From NCBI GenBank assembly GCA_964059195.1, contig CAXKWD010000003.1, positions 22,240,606 to 22,304,605 of the forward strand: 64,000 bases of DNA, in the 5' to 3' direction. The position numbers were made by a program, and so were the translations under genes. Within the stretch, counting starts at the first letter, position 1. Every line of letters begins with the position of its first letter. The stretch comes from Ectobius pallidus (Eukaryota > Arthropoda > Insecta > Blattodea > Ectobiidae). Under the pieces are notes generated by a model. That model was not told the DNA's origin and ran no database searches. It saw only the letters and a program-made list of their open reading frames with translations. Positions 54,246 to 64,000 of this stretch are shown here, one piece after another.

Positions 54246-54701
54246 CTTTCTTCTTTCTTTTTCGTAGTTTTACCTCTCCCTTTTAGGATTTAAGCGACCC
54301 AAGCCGCCCGGGCCTTACAGGGCCGCGACCTGTCGGGAGAGGGATTACCTTTGGATCACACACATACTTTTTTGACCAGACAAGGACATGGAGGGCCTCC
54401 CCGGATGAGTGATCAGCCCAATGCCGGGGCCACCTCCGAGACAACACGAACACATAGGACGATACACACCATTCACACACACACACTCGCTCAGAACAAG
54501 GCGAGGATGAGGATGAAGATGATAATGACGGCCAGATGATATCCGGGGACCACAAGGGCCTAAAGTTACCTGACATTTGTCTCATAGGTGAGGGAAAACC
54601 CCGGAAAAAACCTCACCTAGGTAACTTGTCCCGACCAGGAATCGAACCCGGGCCCGCTGCGTGAGAGGATTGGACGCATCCCCTGAGCCACAGCGGTGGA
54701 C
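54246..54701 (-). mobile_element. SINE-F, complete, 12-bp TSD
   Basis: On the minus strand the head has box A TGGCTCAGGGGA (54679-54690) and box B GGTTCGATTCC (54638-54648). The body includes GGTGAGGTTTTTTCCGGGG, and the tail is AAAG-type. The perfect duplication TGTAATCTGAGT is at 54234-54245 and 54702-54713. An internal CA-rich tract lies near 54470-54485. Confidence 0.93.
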
Positions 54702-54713
54702 TGTAATCTGAGT

Positions 54714-55335
54714 AAATAGTTTAATTTTTGTTAATAGTTTTTTCGCGCATGCGTGAACAGAACAAAAATGTGATTCATGACTTCATTACTTGGAAGACTC
54801 TATAAAACAGCTCGGCCTTTCCTTGTTCAAACTAACAAGTTGTAATTTAATAGTAGGCGTTGGAAAACAAATGCGTCCATACTCCAAGTGACATGATATA
54901 TCGAGGACTTGTCGTTTATGAGGCAGCAAGCTCGGTCGTGGTTGTCTCCATGGTGATGTCTTGCTCCAGCAACCAGTATAGAACTTCTCATACTTGTCTA
55001 GAACTTTTTATTTTTACACATACGCGCTGTCTCAACTTGCTAGTGCAAGCTGTCTTAGCAACTATCCATAAAATGACTGCTTGTAATTCTTCAAGGTAAT
55101 CAAAGTGAAACTGGAAACATCTCTCAACCGTGTAAGGTAATATTTAGTACAGCAGGCAGTCAGGGTAATATTAAAGAAAGAAGATAATATTATAGCTAAT
55201 GCATTAAAATAGCAAGCAAGCTGAATAGCAAGAAAGTGCTAGTATAAAATAACTGAGTGTTCAAAATTGTATAACATGCATTGAAATGGAACAACAACAA
55301 ACTGTGAAATTATACACACTAGAAAATACACTATA
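54714..55335. other. Unassigned stretch
   Basis: A 79-codon frame at 54860-55099 has no recognised domain. Nothing else. Confidence 0.4.
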
Positions 55336-56720
55336 CACTAGAAAATTGCCCGTGCCTTTGCCACGGTTAAAATGATGCTTAAATACGAAACTTATCTGGA
55401 TATCTTACGCTTTTTCCTTCAAAATACGTTCCTATCAGTATGTAGATTACAGAAATTAATTATATCGTAAGTTTTATGCAGTCCCAAAGTCACCTAACAC
55501 TGACAATACGTATTGTTTCTCAACTGTTTGTTGACAAATGAATATGATGTGAATTTTATTTGAACAATTCAGTACAATTTTCAGAAATTATATAATGTTT
55601 CAAGGGAAGGAGTGATTGGTTTGGATTTTTATTCTTCGCGATATTTCCAGGGTTAAATTATCAATATTTTACAGCTAGTGCAAGTGCCTTCGCCCGCCAT
55701 TATTAATTGACTCCAGGATTTTTAAGAAATTTATACAGGCAGCTTATTAAAAATGTTTGTGGTTCAGAGCTATGAAAATTGTAAGTAAAAATAAAATTAG
55801 ATTATTTGTTCATTATGTTCATTTCACTTAGGCCTTATATAATAAAGAAACGGGTTTCCTAATTTTGTACTCGTCGTGAAAGTTTAGACTGCGAGAGACG
55901 AACATCGCCGAACTCACGAAGCGGGCGAGCGAGTGAGCACGCTATTTAGGGCCGTTGAATTGTATAAGAGTAGATAGGTACCATAGATTGAATAAGTATT
56001 GTGTTCGACCCCGAATTTCGAAGTTGAGTTTTTATCGTTTTTTTATCATTTCTTTTCAGAGGACTCCTGAATCCAAAATTACTTTTTTCAGTAACATGGC
56101 TGTCTGTATGTGTGTGTGTGCGTCTGTGAACAGCCTAGCTCCAGAGAGAAAAATTGTATGAAACCCAAATTTTGTATTTGAGCTATATACCTCGTGGGGA
56201 TGTGACACGAATATTGGTCACTTTAAGTGAAGAAAATTTTGTTCTTCGCTTTTTTCTCGAAAACGGCTCTATCAATTTTGTTTGCATTTTGTAGATGAGG
56301 GGCTTATACTAAGAGCTAAAACTTTTATTTGAAACATTTTTCTTAAAAATTCTCTGAAGGGTAGTTATAATCCACCCACTGTTTGTAGAAACTCAGCCTT
56401 GCCTGGTGTACAATAAGGCGTTGCATCAGGTTGAAACAACTGAATACGTGCTCTTTGACGGCCTCTTATGTCTTATTCTATATCAGAATGTGAAGTGAGA
56501 AAGTTGTATTGCCCAGGTTTCGAGTAAAAAAAAAATATGTGAGTGCATTAATCAGGTTTTATTTGGGCGGTGTGTCCTTCGGGGATGCGAACCGTTATTA
56601 CCTTTATTTTTACAACCAATTTCCATGAAAAGAATGTCTTACATTATATATTATACTAAAAGACATAACTTTTATTTGGGCTGTGTAAGTTAGGTGTTTC
56701 ATATCAGATTTTTAAAATGT
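55336..56720 (+). repeat. Composite of ACTAGC-type repeats
   Basis: CTAGAAAATTGCCCGTGCC at 55337 and GCTAGTGCAAGTGCCTTCG at 55676 resemble two 5' ends. 55580-55660 matches 13160-13260. 56550-56700 matches 60797-61070 (TCCTTCGGGGA, TTTTTACAACCA). These look like overlapping old copies of one repeat type. Limits are uncertain. Confidence 0.4.
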
Positions 56721-56770
56721 CAACTCTGTACACGTTTCAACATCGAGGTCATATCACGTGTTAGGTTTTA

Positions 56771-56936
56771 TGCCGGTTGTCGACCAAGAGCTAAGCTAAG
56801 TTAGTTTAGCGGGATTTCATATGTACTTGTGCCGACAAAACTACATATGAAATCCGGCACAACTATATATGAAATCCCTCACTGTATGTGAGCTAAGCTA
56901 AGCTAAGTTAGCTTAGCTCTTGGTCGACAACCGGCA
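56771..56936. mobile_element. PIF/Harbinger-like MITE with GCTAA iterations
   Basis: TGCCGGTTGTCGACCAAGAG at the left is exactly inverted at the right. TTA lies directly outside each end (56768-56770 and 56937-56939), as in PIF/Harbinger TSDs. GCTAA units repeat inside both arms, and TTCATATGTAC/ACATATGAA form an inner palindrome. The element is 166 bp. Confidence 0.85.
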
Positions 56937-56939
56937 TTA

Positions 56940-57364
56940 TGGGTACATCAGTCGGTCGTGTTAACTATTGAGGTATATTTGTTTTCTATTTAGGGGAATA
57001 TGAGTGTATCACGTCAGATTTTTATTATTGAGGACATTATGGTAACTTGAGAGCGGCGAGTCATAAAGGCTGGTGGTTGTGGTACCTCTTGTGTGGTGGA
57101 CCGGAACTTATCCGCTACTGCCGATACCCGTCATTGTGCATCAGCGAGAACCAGTTGTGTGGGGGTCACATGATCTGAATTTCAATCAGCTAAAGCACAA
57201 CGCAGTGCTGCTCGATGCAAAATATAATTCGCCATCATCTCCCTAGAGATTTGAACAAAAGTGAACAAAATTTGTTTATTTTAAGTTACTGTTACTTACA
57301 ATCGAAATGATGACTTCAAAAAACTCCCAAATCCAGAAACAAAATTAATGTGTATGGCAGAAAT
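56940..57364. other. Unassigned stretch
   Basis: Nothing was recognised. Confidence 0.4.
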
Positions 57365-57895
57365 TATTAAGTGCCAGAATGGTACTTTCTGAGATTGTGT
57401 GGGTCCGTTTGTCTGTCTGTCCGTGTGTCTGTACGCGCGATAGCTGAAATACGCTTACAGGATTTTCATGAAACTTGGTATACGCCATTTATAACGTCCA
57501 TGGGAAGAATTCTGTTGATTTTGGACCAAATCGGTTGACCGGTATCGAAGTAATACCCAATTTAGTGCCTATTTTATGGTAAAACATTAGAAAGAATTTA
57601 TCAAATGCAATTCTCATGGCAACATATTGTTTTACAGTGTTCATAAACGGCTTTGGAAGTTGCAATACTTGACAAATAACATTACCCACATATTCCTTCA
57701 CATATGCTTATCAAATTAGGCATTTGCTCTTCCGTAAGCCCTGCTTAATGAATCAATCTGGAGCTTCACATGGAAATCGATTAAAAATAACTTATTTTCT
57801 ACACATCATAATTGCAATTATCACTGATTAAACAAAAGCATTCTGGCACTTTGTTAGCTATATCAGTTTACCTGATTTTATTCCACTGCATGCAG
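57365..57895 (-). repeat. Repeat family R4, copy 3
   Basis: It is the reverse complement of copies 1 and 2: AGTGCCAGAATGGTACTTTC, a (TCTG)n tract at 57412-57430, ATTTATAACGTCCATGGGAA, and AACATATTGTTTTACAGTG. Confidence 0.7.
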
Positions 57896-58557
57896 TAGGT
57901 ATACATTCAATCAGTATTCATCAGTTTTATCAATTGAGTAAGCTTCATCCTGGTATGGGATGGACAAAGTGTTTGTTGTATAGCAATAATTTGTGTAATG
58001 TGGCCTAAATGGCAATAACACAGGTTCAATGTTGACAGACGATCCACAGAAGCACATTAATATGCACGTCTAACCACAATTTAAAATGATAATAAAAACA
58101 CATGTATTTGCATATGCAGTGTAAGTTATTTATATTATATTTCATGTAAAAACTAACCACTGTCAGTTTAATAGTGGATTATGGTTATTTTTGCTAGGCA
58201 GATTATTATAACAAAGTAACAAAATGCAATGTGCAGATACTAGTTGCCCAGATGAGAACATTCAACGTAAGATGTTCACCCGTATCACATAAGTAAAGAT
58301 CTTAACGAGATTGCTTCATGTTTCAGCATAATCTTCTTAAAACTCACAAATCCTGACATTTAAGTGATACTAAGAAGGTACTGATTAAAATGACAAAGAT
58401 ACATATTTATAAGGTTGTGCTAAATAAGGATTACTTGACACATTGCATATCCAATGTCGCATTTTTTTATTTCTTTGCAAATCCTAAAATGAGTTTAGGA
58501 AATAGCGAATTATACAGTGTGGTTCATATAAAACTAACACTTTTGCTTCATTCACTG
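57896..58557. other. Unassigned stretch
   Basis: A 69-codon frame at 58390-58599 ends inside the mariner TIR and has no known domain. Confidence 0.4.
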
Positions 58558-58559
58558 TA

Positions 58560-59330
58560 CAGTCGGTCAAATAAAAAACGTCGGGCGGTATTTGATTAAG
58601 TATCACGAACGAGCATATGCGCATGTACAGGAAGACTTAAGGTTAGGTTCACACACGCCTCTTGTCTATCCATGTATTTTCTTGATTATTTAGTCAGTTT
58701 TGTTCCAAAACAAACATGTATAGAAGGCTGTGGCTATATGCCTCAAATCCGCCATATTCTTGGTTGCAAATTGTTATAATATTAATAATTAACAGATTCG
58801 CGAGGAATATGTTTATTAAAGGAGCATTTTTTAAAGATTTTATTTTATAATACCGGTACTTGTAGTGCAAAATCAATAACTTACGCTCAGCATCTGCAAC
58901 CAATCTTAGCATCGAAATATGCGTCCGGCCAGATCAACGTTTGCTATGAAAACTTCCGGTCGCATTATAGTAACGTTCCCACCTCTGAGCTTCTTTTCAT
59001 AAATATGGAACCTTCTCGCTGCTTCAGAGACCGAAAAATGCAGGTCAATTACAGCCCTAACCACACTTTCTCTCACGTTAGCATTTGTATGTGGCGATGA
59101 CACAAAGCAAAATGAATTATGACAATGCATTAAGTTGAATATCGTGTGTTGCGATTTCCGCGATGTTCATTTTTTCCCTCCTTGTTCATATTTTCCCTCC
59201 TGCCGCATGGCCTCACATGTTCCGAAAATGACCTGTATTTTGTGTTTTTTATAGGAAACTTGTGAACTAATGCGTCAAAACTTTAATTTTAACAGCATAC
59301 GAGTCCCGACGTTTTTTATTTGACCGACTG
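58560..59330 (-). mobile_element. Mariner/pogo-like element, internally deleted
   Basis: The outer 26 bp (CAGTCGGTCAAAT...ACGTCGGG) are identical in inverted orientation at both ends. TA lies at 58558-58559 and 59331-59332. It encloses an HTH-like coding remnant. At 771 bp it is too short to be autonomous. Confidence 0.88.
58906..59130 (-). pseudogene. HTH-like transposase fragment
   Basis: The 74-codon frame contains VRESVVRAVIDLHFSVSEAA followed by RRFHI. This has the look of a Psq/CENP-B-type helix-turn-helix (hydrophobic helix, then S-V-x-x-A-A-x-x-F). In pogo-like transposases such a domain binds the TIR. The frame departs from any pattern I know after about residue 45, and no catalytic domain is present. 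Confidence 0.45.
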
Positions 59331-59332
59331 TA

Positions 59333-59732
59333 CATAGGCTAGAAATTCATAGCAAAAGGGTCTTTTCTCCAAAATAACTTTTTTCCATTTCAAAATACCA
59401 CAAAAGGGGAGTTTAAAGTAATTCATTGCAATAGAGAGTGAAATATTGTCAATTTTTGGTCAAAGTTTGCATTTTTATGTTGTATGCTTTGAATGTACCT
59501 TAAAAACTGTCAAAATAACTAAGTATTTTGGAAGTATTTCTGCTTCCAACACATGGAACCGAAACCAATCAAAGTCGCGTGGGAAGTTCAAATTATATCG
59601 ATAACTTCCGGATATTTTCGAAAGCTTCCGGGTAAATTCAGTCATCTTCTCATGTCAAAAAGTGACTGTTTGTGGCATATCTACTATTAATTTGAAAGTT
59701 GTTTCGAAAACTAACTCAAATATAAAATGATA
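59333..59732. other. Unassigned stretch
   Basis: Nothing was recognised. Confidence 0.35.
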
Positions 59733-60260
59733 TACAGAATGTTAATGAATAATACAGAAATATTATACCTGTGTATAGAGCGGACATAGATAAGCAACAT
59801 TTATTAGGAGATTTATGCTCTATGACGTGAAATGTGTACGCTACGGGGCATTGAACTCATTAAAATTTGGTGATCATAAGTCAATAATGAAGGGAAATAG
59901 GGTTAAAATTTTCATTAGATTGACTTCAAGCGTACTTAGTGATCGCTAAAAACCTAATTCTTAATCATTCATATATCATAATTTAGTATTTTCATAATCT
60001 GCAAAATTACAGAATAATCACATGACTGGCCGCCACTGCATTAGTTTTTTATTCATAACTCCAGTGATAATAACGAAGTTCCTTTGTTTTGCATTTTTTT
60101 CAAATGTTAGAAGTCAGTGGCAGTCATGCCTTGGGCGATTTTTTTGCTGTAACAGGAGAAATCGGATCTCTAGAGCAAAAATCTCCTAATAAAAGTTGCT
60201 TGCCTATGACCCCTCTACACGCAGGTAAAATATTTCGGTGTTATTCATTAACACCCTGTA
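59733..60260. mobile_element. Mariner-like MITE with long TIRs, copy 2
   Basis: It is collinear with 789-1296, with long inverted ends (ACAGAATGTTAATGAAT at the left, inverse of ATTCATTAACACCCTGT at the right). Inner shared blocks include CTAATAAAAGTTGCTTG and GCTCTATG. TATA flanks both ends. Confidence 0.75.
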
Positions 60261-61703
60261 TAATAGCAGTTTTTCGAAGTTGAATCTTGTTCGCCGATGG
60301 CGATCTGGCGAGCGGAAATTTTGCGCCCTGCTAGTAGTCTAAAAATTTAAAGACATTACCGCGATAATTTTATAGGTCTCTACTTCATAGCTATGTTGTA
60401 TGGATTTGTAGGAATGAGTTTGTCTGTGTAAGGCCCGTTATTACCACCTCCAGTAAAATATTTACGGCTACTTTTACGGTTACTTTACTGACAGTTCGAT
60501 TTTACAATATCTGGTTAGGAGTTAACTATAGGTAAGAATCCCTTAACTGGCAGTAATCTTTACTGTAGTAAAATGTACAGGTAAACTCCTAACCGGAGGA
60601 TTTTTTGAGTTAATACTTCTCGTGAACTGTATTAAAATGGAGAGATGAAATTATTTAACTGCTTTCGTAATGTCAGTGGTGATGAAGAACAATGCCACTA
60701 TATGTAAAAAAAAATGTTATAAAATTTTGAAAACTAGATCAAACTATTAAGAAAGTTTGGACAATCAATTATTTTACTGTTTACTTCCTCTACCAGTACA
60801 TCAGATTATATTTGGGTTTTGCATCCTTCGGGGACGGGGTTAAAAACGGGGTAACTTTCTTTTCATTTTTACAACCACTTTACTTGAGGATTTTATTCTT
60901 CTATATATTTTACAAAACAACTGAACAACTTTTAGATTTTAACAGGAATTGTATAATAAGGGTAATATATAAAATATATAGGCCTATATGTAATGTATTT
61001 TAATATGTTATGCTAAGAGCTAATAATTTCATTTGAAAACATCTCGCAGTATATCCTGTAGTTATTAGCTACAAATTTCATATACAAACTTGTTAGGTTT
61101 TAGGTCTTACCTCGCAAATTATGCGCCCTTTTTAGGCTAGCGGTATATTTACCTTCGCTATTCATTTCCATATGAATGGAACTGTATTAGAGAATGACAC
61201 ACTCGAGCTATTAGTCATTGGGACACCCAGCAGGAGGTAAATGAAATTGGCATTGCCTAAGAGACGGGCTAGCTTAATGACCTTACGTATTGTGAAATAA
61301 GGTCATGGAGCTTACGGTAACCAGAGTGAATAATAACAATAAGCTAATATAGGAGGTAATGAAAGCGCAAGCATTAATTGCAGGCTAATTTAGATTTCCT
61401 CCATAGTCAACAAACAAGGGGTTTCCTTTTCATTTGTAATTAAAATGTATCGCAATCCCTACGCGTTTGTCCCCCGTGTAGTAACACACAGTTACAACAG
61501 CTTCGACAGAAGGAAGTTTAGAGAACCGTTGAGTGGTAATCGCCAGGGTGTGGGAGGAAAAGTCAGTAACCTACATTTTACATCCAACGCCAGCATTCAA
61601 ATGCATTCGTGAATTATTTCCAGTCCAGTACCTCCATTTTGCATGTATGTTTACTCTCCATTTATTTGCTCTTTGTTCAATTAGAGATGTATTTATTAGG
61701 GAC
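60261..61703. other. Mostly unassigned stretch
   Basis: 60797-61070 matches 56550-56700 (TGCATCCTTCGGGGACGG, TTTTTACAACCACTTTACTT). The remainder shows no gene or repeat. Confidence 0.4.
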
Positions 61704-62289
61704 TAGCATGTGCCCTCGGCTTCGCCCGCGATAATTATTTCAAAAATTAAAAATTAAGAGCCTAATAGTTAAATCATTATATTTATTAACACCTAAATCA
61801 CGTGGACTACATACCACGATTAGATAGCGTCACCTGGTAAAAGCGACCTCAGATTCGAGTTCCTTGGTCCAGAAAACCCCTGTAGAGTGAGTTTCGTCCA
61901 AATAAAACAATGTTTGACCATATTAGGGCTTACAACATTCAAGCGATCGCGAAAGTTTTATTTCAAGGTATGACAAAAATAGACAAAGCCAACTGTAATT
62001 GTCAAACTTCCATTTAATTTAATTCCAAACCCATCTGAAACCCACTGGCAACAATATGTTTTAATGTCAATTGTGATTCGGTTTCGATAATTCTGTGTAA
62101 GAAGGGATTAAGTATTCTCAAAAACATTTGATTTTTGGCATTTAAAATCAGAATTTTTCAAAATCCTTTCTTAGTGAGCACCTACATTATGAAACGAAGG
62201 TACTGTCAAAATTCCAAGTCTCTACCTGTTATAGTTTAGGCTCTACGTTGATTCCTGTCAGTCAGTCAGGACAAAGCCTTTTATATATA
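61704..62289 (+). mobile_element. ACTAGC-type repeat
   Basis: It starts GACTAGCATGTGCCCTCGGC then TTCGCCCGCG. Near its end it carries GTCAGTCAGTCAGGACAAAG and TTTTATATATATAGA. The 5' motif and simple-repeat-plus-TATATAGA 3' end fit a widespread insect repeat layout. Class not assigned. Confidence 0.5.
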
Positions 62290-62735
62290 TAGAGATAGGT
62301 CGATACCATATTTTCTCGATACTCGATGCTCGATACTGATACATGATTTTTCCCTCGATACCGTCAACAATTCCAGTTTCAATAAATAGGTATGCTGCAT
62401 TAAAAATTAAAGTTGAGAGAACTGTGTAATACCAGCTAAATTAATTAAGTGTGCATATTTAATTAGACAAAATTTAATACCATCAGTAGCCTATGATTAC
62501 ATTAAAACTAAAATTAGTTTTTGAAACAGTCCACTTACAAGAATTGTTCAAAAATTACTAGGCCTACATTTAGTAGACTACTAAAAGTAGAAAGAGATAC
62601 CGCATTTCGTTAAATTGCAGAGTTACCAAAGTATCGAAAAAGTATCGAGCGAGTTTTCTGAAGTATCGCTCGATGCCGATACCACGCAAGTATCGAGAGT
62701 ATCGAGGTATCGAAAGTATCGAGGACCCATCCCAG
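62290..62735. mobile_element. hAT-type MITE with CGATAC iterations, copy 2
   Basis: It matches 19751-20179 over its whole length, including CGATAC/GTATCG iterations at both ends and the AAAATTAAAGTTGAGAGAAC centre. The termini are TAGAGATAGGTC and GACCCATCCCAG, and the TSD is no longer exact. It is older or more eroded than copy 1. Confidence 0.85.
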
Positions 62736-63179
62736 TATTTATTTTACATCTTAGAAATTTTTGAAGAGTTGATTATTGTTTCCTGTAACAGATACTGCAA
62801 TACTTTTTCAGAATTATAATGTCCCCTCATGCCCATGTGCAGAATTCAAGATCAGGGCCCTGTTTCATAGAACTTTTACACTTATATTATTAACAAATAC
62901 ATAATAATATTAGTTATTATTATTAGTCTTCTACTTCATAAGAATATTTTCTAATAATATTAGTTATGAGTTCATGGCTCTAAATTATTAGTAAATATTG
63001 CTAATACTAATAGTAAGCTGTTTCATAGACTGCAGAACTAATAAAATTTACTCATAATATTAGGTGCTTTTCTATAAATTTTTTGTACCAATAACTTAGT
63101 TAATAACAATATAAAATGTAAAACCGACAATTTCTCAACAGAACTAAAACTCTGAGCTAAAAGAAAGTCTGCTGAGAAA
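62736..63179. other. Unassigned ATTAGT-rich stretch
   Basis: GGCCCTGTTTCATAGAAC at 62857 and CTGTTTCATAGACTGCAG at about 63019 share a motif common at MITE ends. Between them TAATATTAGT-type words recur. No boundaries could be set. Confidence 0.4.
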
Positions 63180-63370
63180 TGTAGAGGAACCATCCCCTAA
63201 AAACTCATCGTTTTGCATTTAATTTTTTTAAATCCCTGGGGAAGGACCCCCAGACCTTTCTTTTTTTATATATATATTTCTTACCCCCACACCCGTCGTA
63301 ATTGCAAACTTTCGTTTATGTCGGCCCCTCCCTTCAGTAAGTTCTGGATCTATCCTTGTTCATCACTTGC
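63180..63370 (+). repeat. Two-copy repeat R5, copy 2
   Basis: It is collinear with 35640-35830: AAAACTCATCGTTTTGCATT, GGACCCCCAGACC, TTACCCCCACACCC, CTTTCGTTTATGTCGGCCCC, GTTCTGGATCTATCC. Confidence 0.55.
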
Positions 63371-63676
63371 GTTGTCATTTACTGTTCACCACAGTATTTA
63401 TTTTTCTTAATTACTAAAACTTAAAATGTTCTTAATTCGCAAGTAATTCATTGTTCAGAAAGTTTTAAGTTGAATTACTACGTATTTCATGCTTTAAAAC
63501 ATTCCGAATCGGCCCTACTTAATGTCAACTGAACCTCTATCGGTTGATCAATCGAGCACTTAAGCTGTCCTGGCCTATACTCCGTGAGATTTTAGGGAAA
63601 GATTATTTTTCAAACATAAAGGTGATTATGAATTTTGCCCCAACATATTAAGTGTTCAGCCATAATAACAATCTTA

Positions 63677-64000
63677 TGCCCGGTTTCTATAAACTCGCCA
63701 AATACCTATGGGTATATTATCCAAAGGACAGAATTTACACAAGAATAACTTTTACAAACTCAAATAATTTAAAGGTAACAATCACATGCACTTGTGGCGA
63801 GTTTCTACATAAATGTCCTCTGGGTAAATATGAAAATGACAGAAAAAATGTTCCTACAAACCCGGGCTACATCTTTCCAAGGGTGAATCGTCGGGTTAAT
63901 TTATCCTTTCCTGGATGGCTGGATAAAATTTAACCTCTCATAGGATCAATAATAATTTAAACAATGAGAATCAAAGCCTTCTGAATTAAATTAACTGTAC
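63677..64000. mobile_element. TIR MITE with TGCCCGG ends, copy 2 (cut by window edge)
   Basis: It starts TGCCCGGTTTCTATAAAC after TTA and is the reverse complement of 37403-37822, for example GGACAGAATTTACACAAGAA and GGATAAAATTTAACCTCT. The far TIR is beyond the window. A 93-codon frame inside is not meaningful. Confidence 0.8.

Noticed and set aside
63652..63933. 93-codon plus-strand ORF near the window end
   Set aside because: It lies within the TGCCCGG MITE; the other copy at 37.4 kb does not keep the frame as a gene.

Overview
The window is AT-rich eukaryotic DNA, most likely from an insect. A blattodean (cockroach or termite) is my guess, from the repeat types: tRNA-derived SINEs, a Jockey-type LINE, a LINE family with (TAAG)n tails, and hAT and mariner MITEs. 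That guess rests on pattern familiarity, not on a search. I recognise no host gene or exon, rRNA, functional tRNA or CRISPR array. The 64 kb reads as an intergenic or intronic stretch built by repeated insertion of mobile elements. Many insertions can be proven here from exact target-site duplications (TSDs).

The best-preserved genes are the two ORFs of a complete Jockey-clade non-LTR retrotransposon at 25,937-30,530: a gag-like ORF1 with three CCHC knuckles, and an endonuclease/reverse transcriptase ORF2. It ends in poly(A) and is flanked by a perfect 14-bp TSD. Other LINE remains are a CR1/Jockey-like 3' end with a 3' hairpin (10.76-11.2 kb), five fragments of the (TAAG)n-tailed family (5.9, 31.3, 36.6, 41.1 and 43.0 kb), and a 5'-truncated R1/I-like 3' end (45.9-48.1 kb).

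The most unusual element lies at 13.44-17.62 kb. It has terminal inverted repeats of about 1.06 kb and encloses the frameshifted remains of a large uncharacterised protein with a GCDTxS motif and a Cys-rich tail. A second candidate at 38.87-40.29 kb has 29-bp perfect TIRs, internal GGATTTGGTAC iterons and a decayed DUF7869-like gene. A third at 41.96-42.75 kb has opposed arrays of about 22-bp iterons around a short transposase-like ORF.

The rest is non-autonomous. There are at least six tRNA-derived SINE families, several hAT elements with 8-bp TSDs (19.75, 33.95, 34.10 and 46.47 kb), TA-flanked mariner-like MITEs (0.8, 3.7, 33.3, 50.9, 58.6 and 59.7 kb), PIF/Harbinger-like MITEs (37.4, 56.8 and 63.7 kb), and multi-copy families of unknown class. 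The insertion order can be read at several nests. At 45.7-49.0 kb an old repeat was split by an unknown segment, which took in a LINE, which took in a hAT. At 34 kb one hAT sits inside another. At 50.8 kb a fold-back MITE sits in the end of another TIR element. At 19.4-20.5 kb a SINE and a hAT MITE sit in one arm of a head-to-head tRNA-like repeat.
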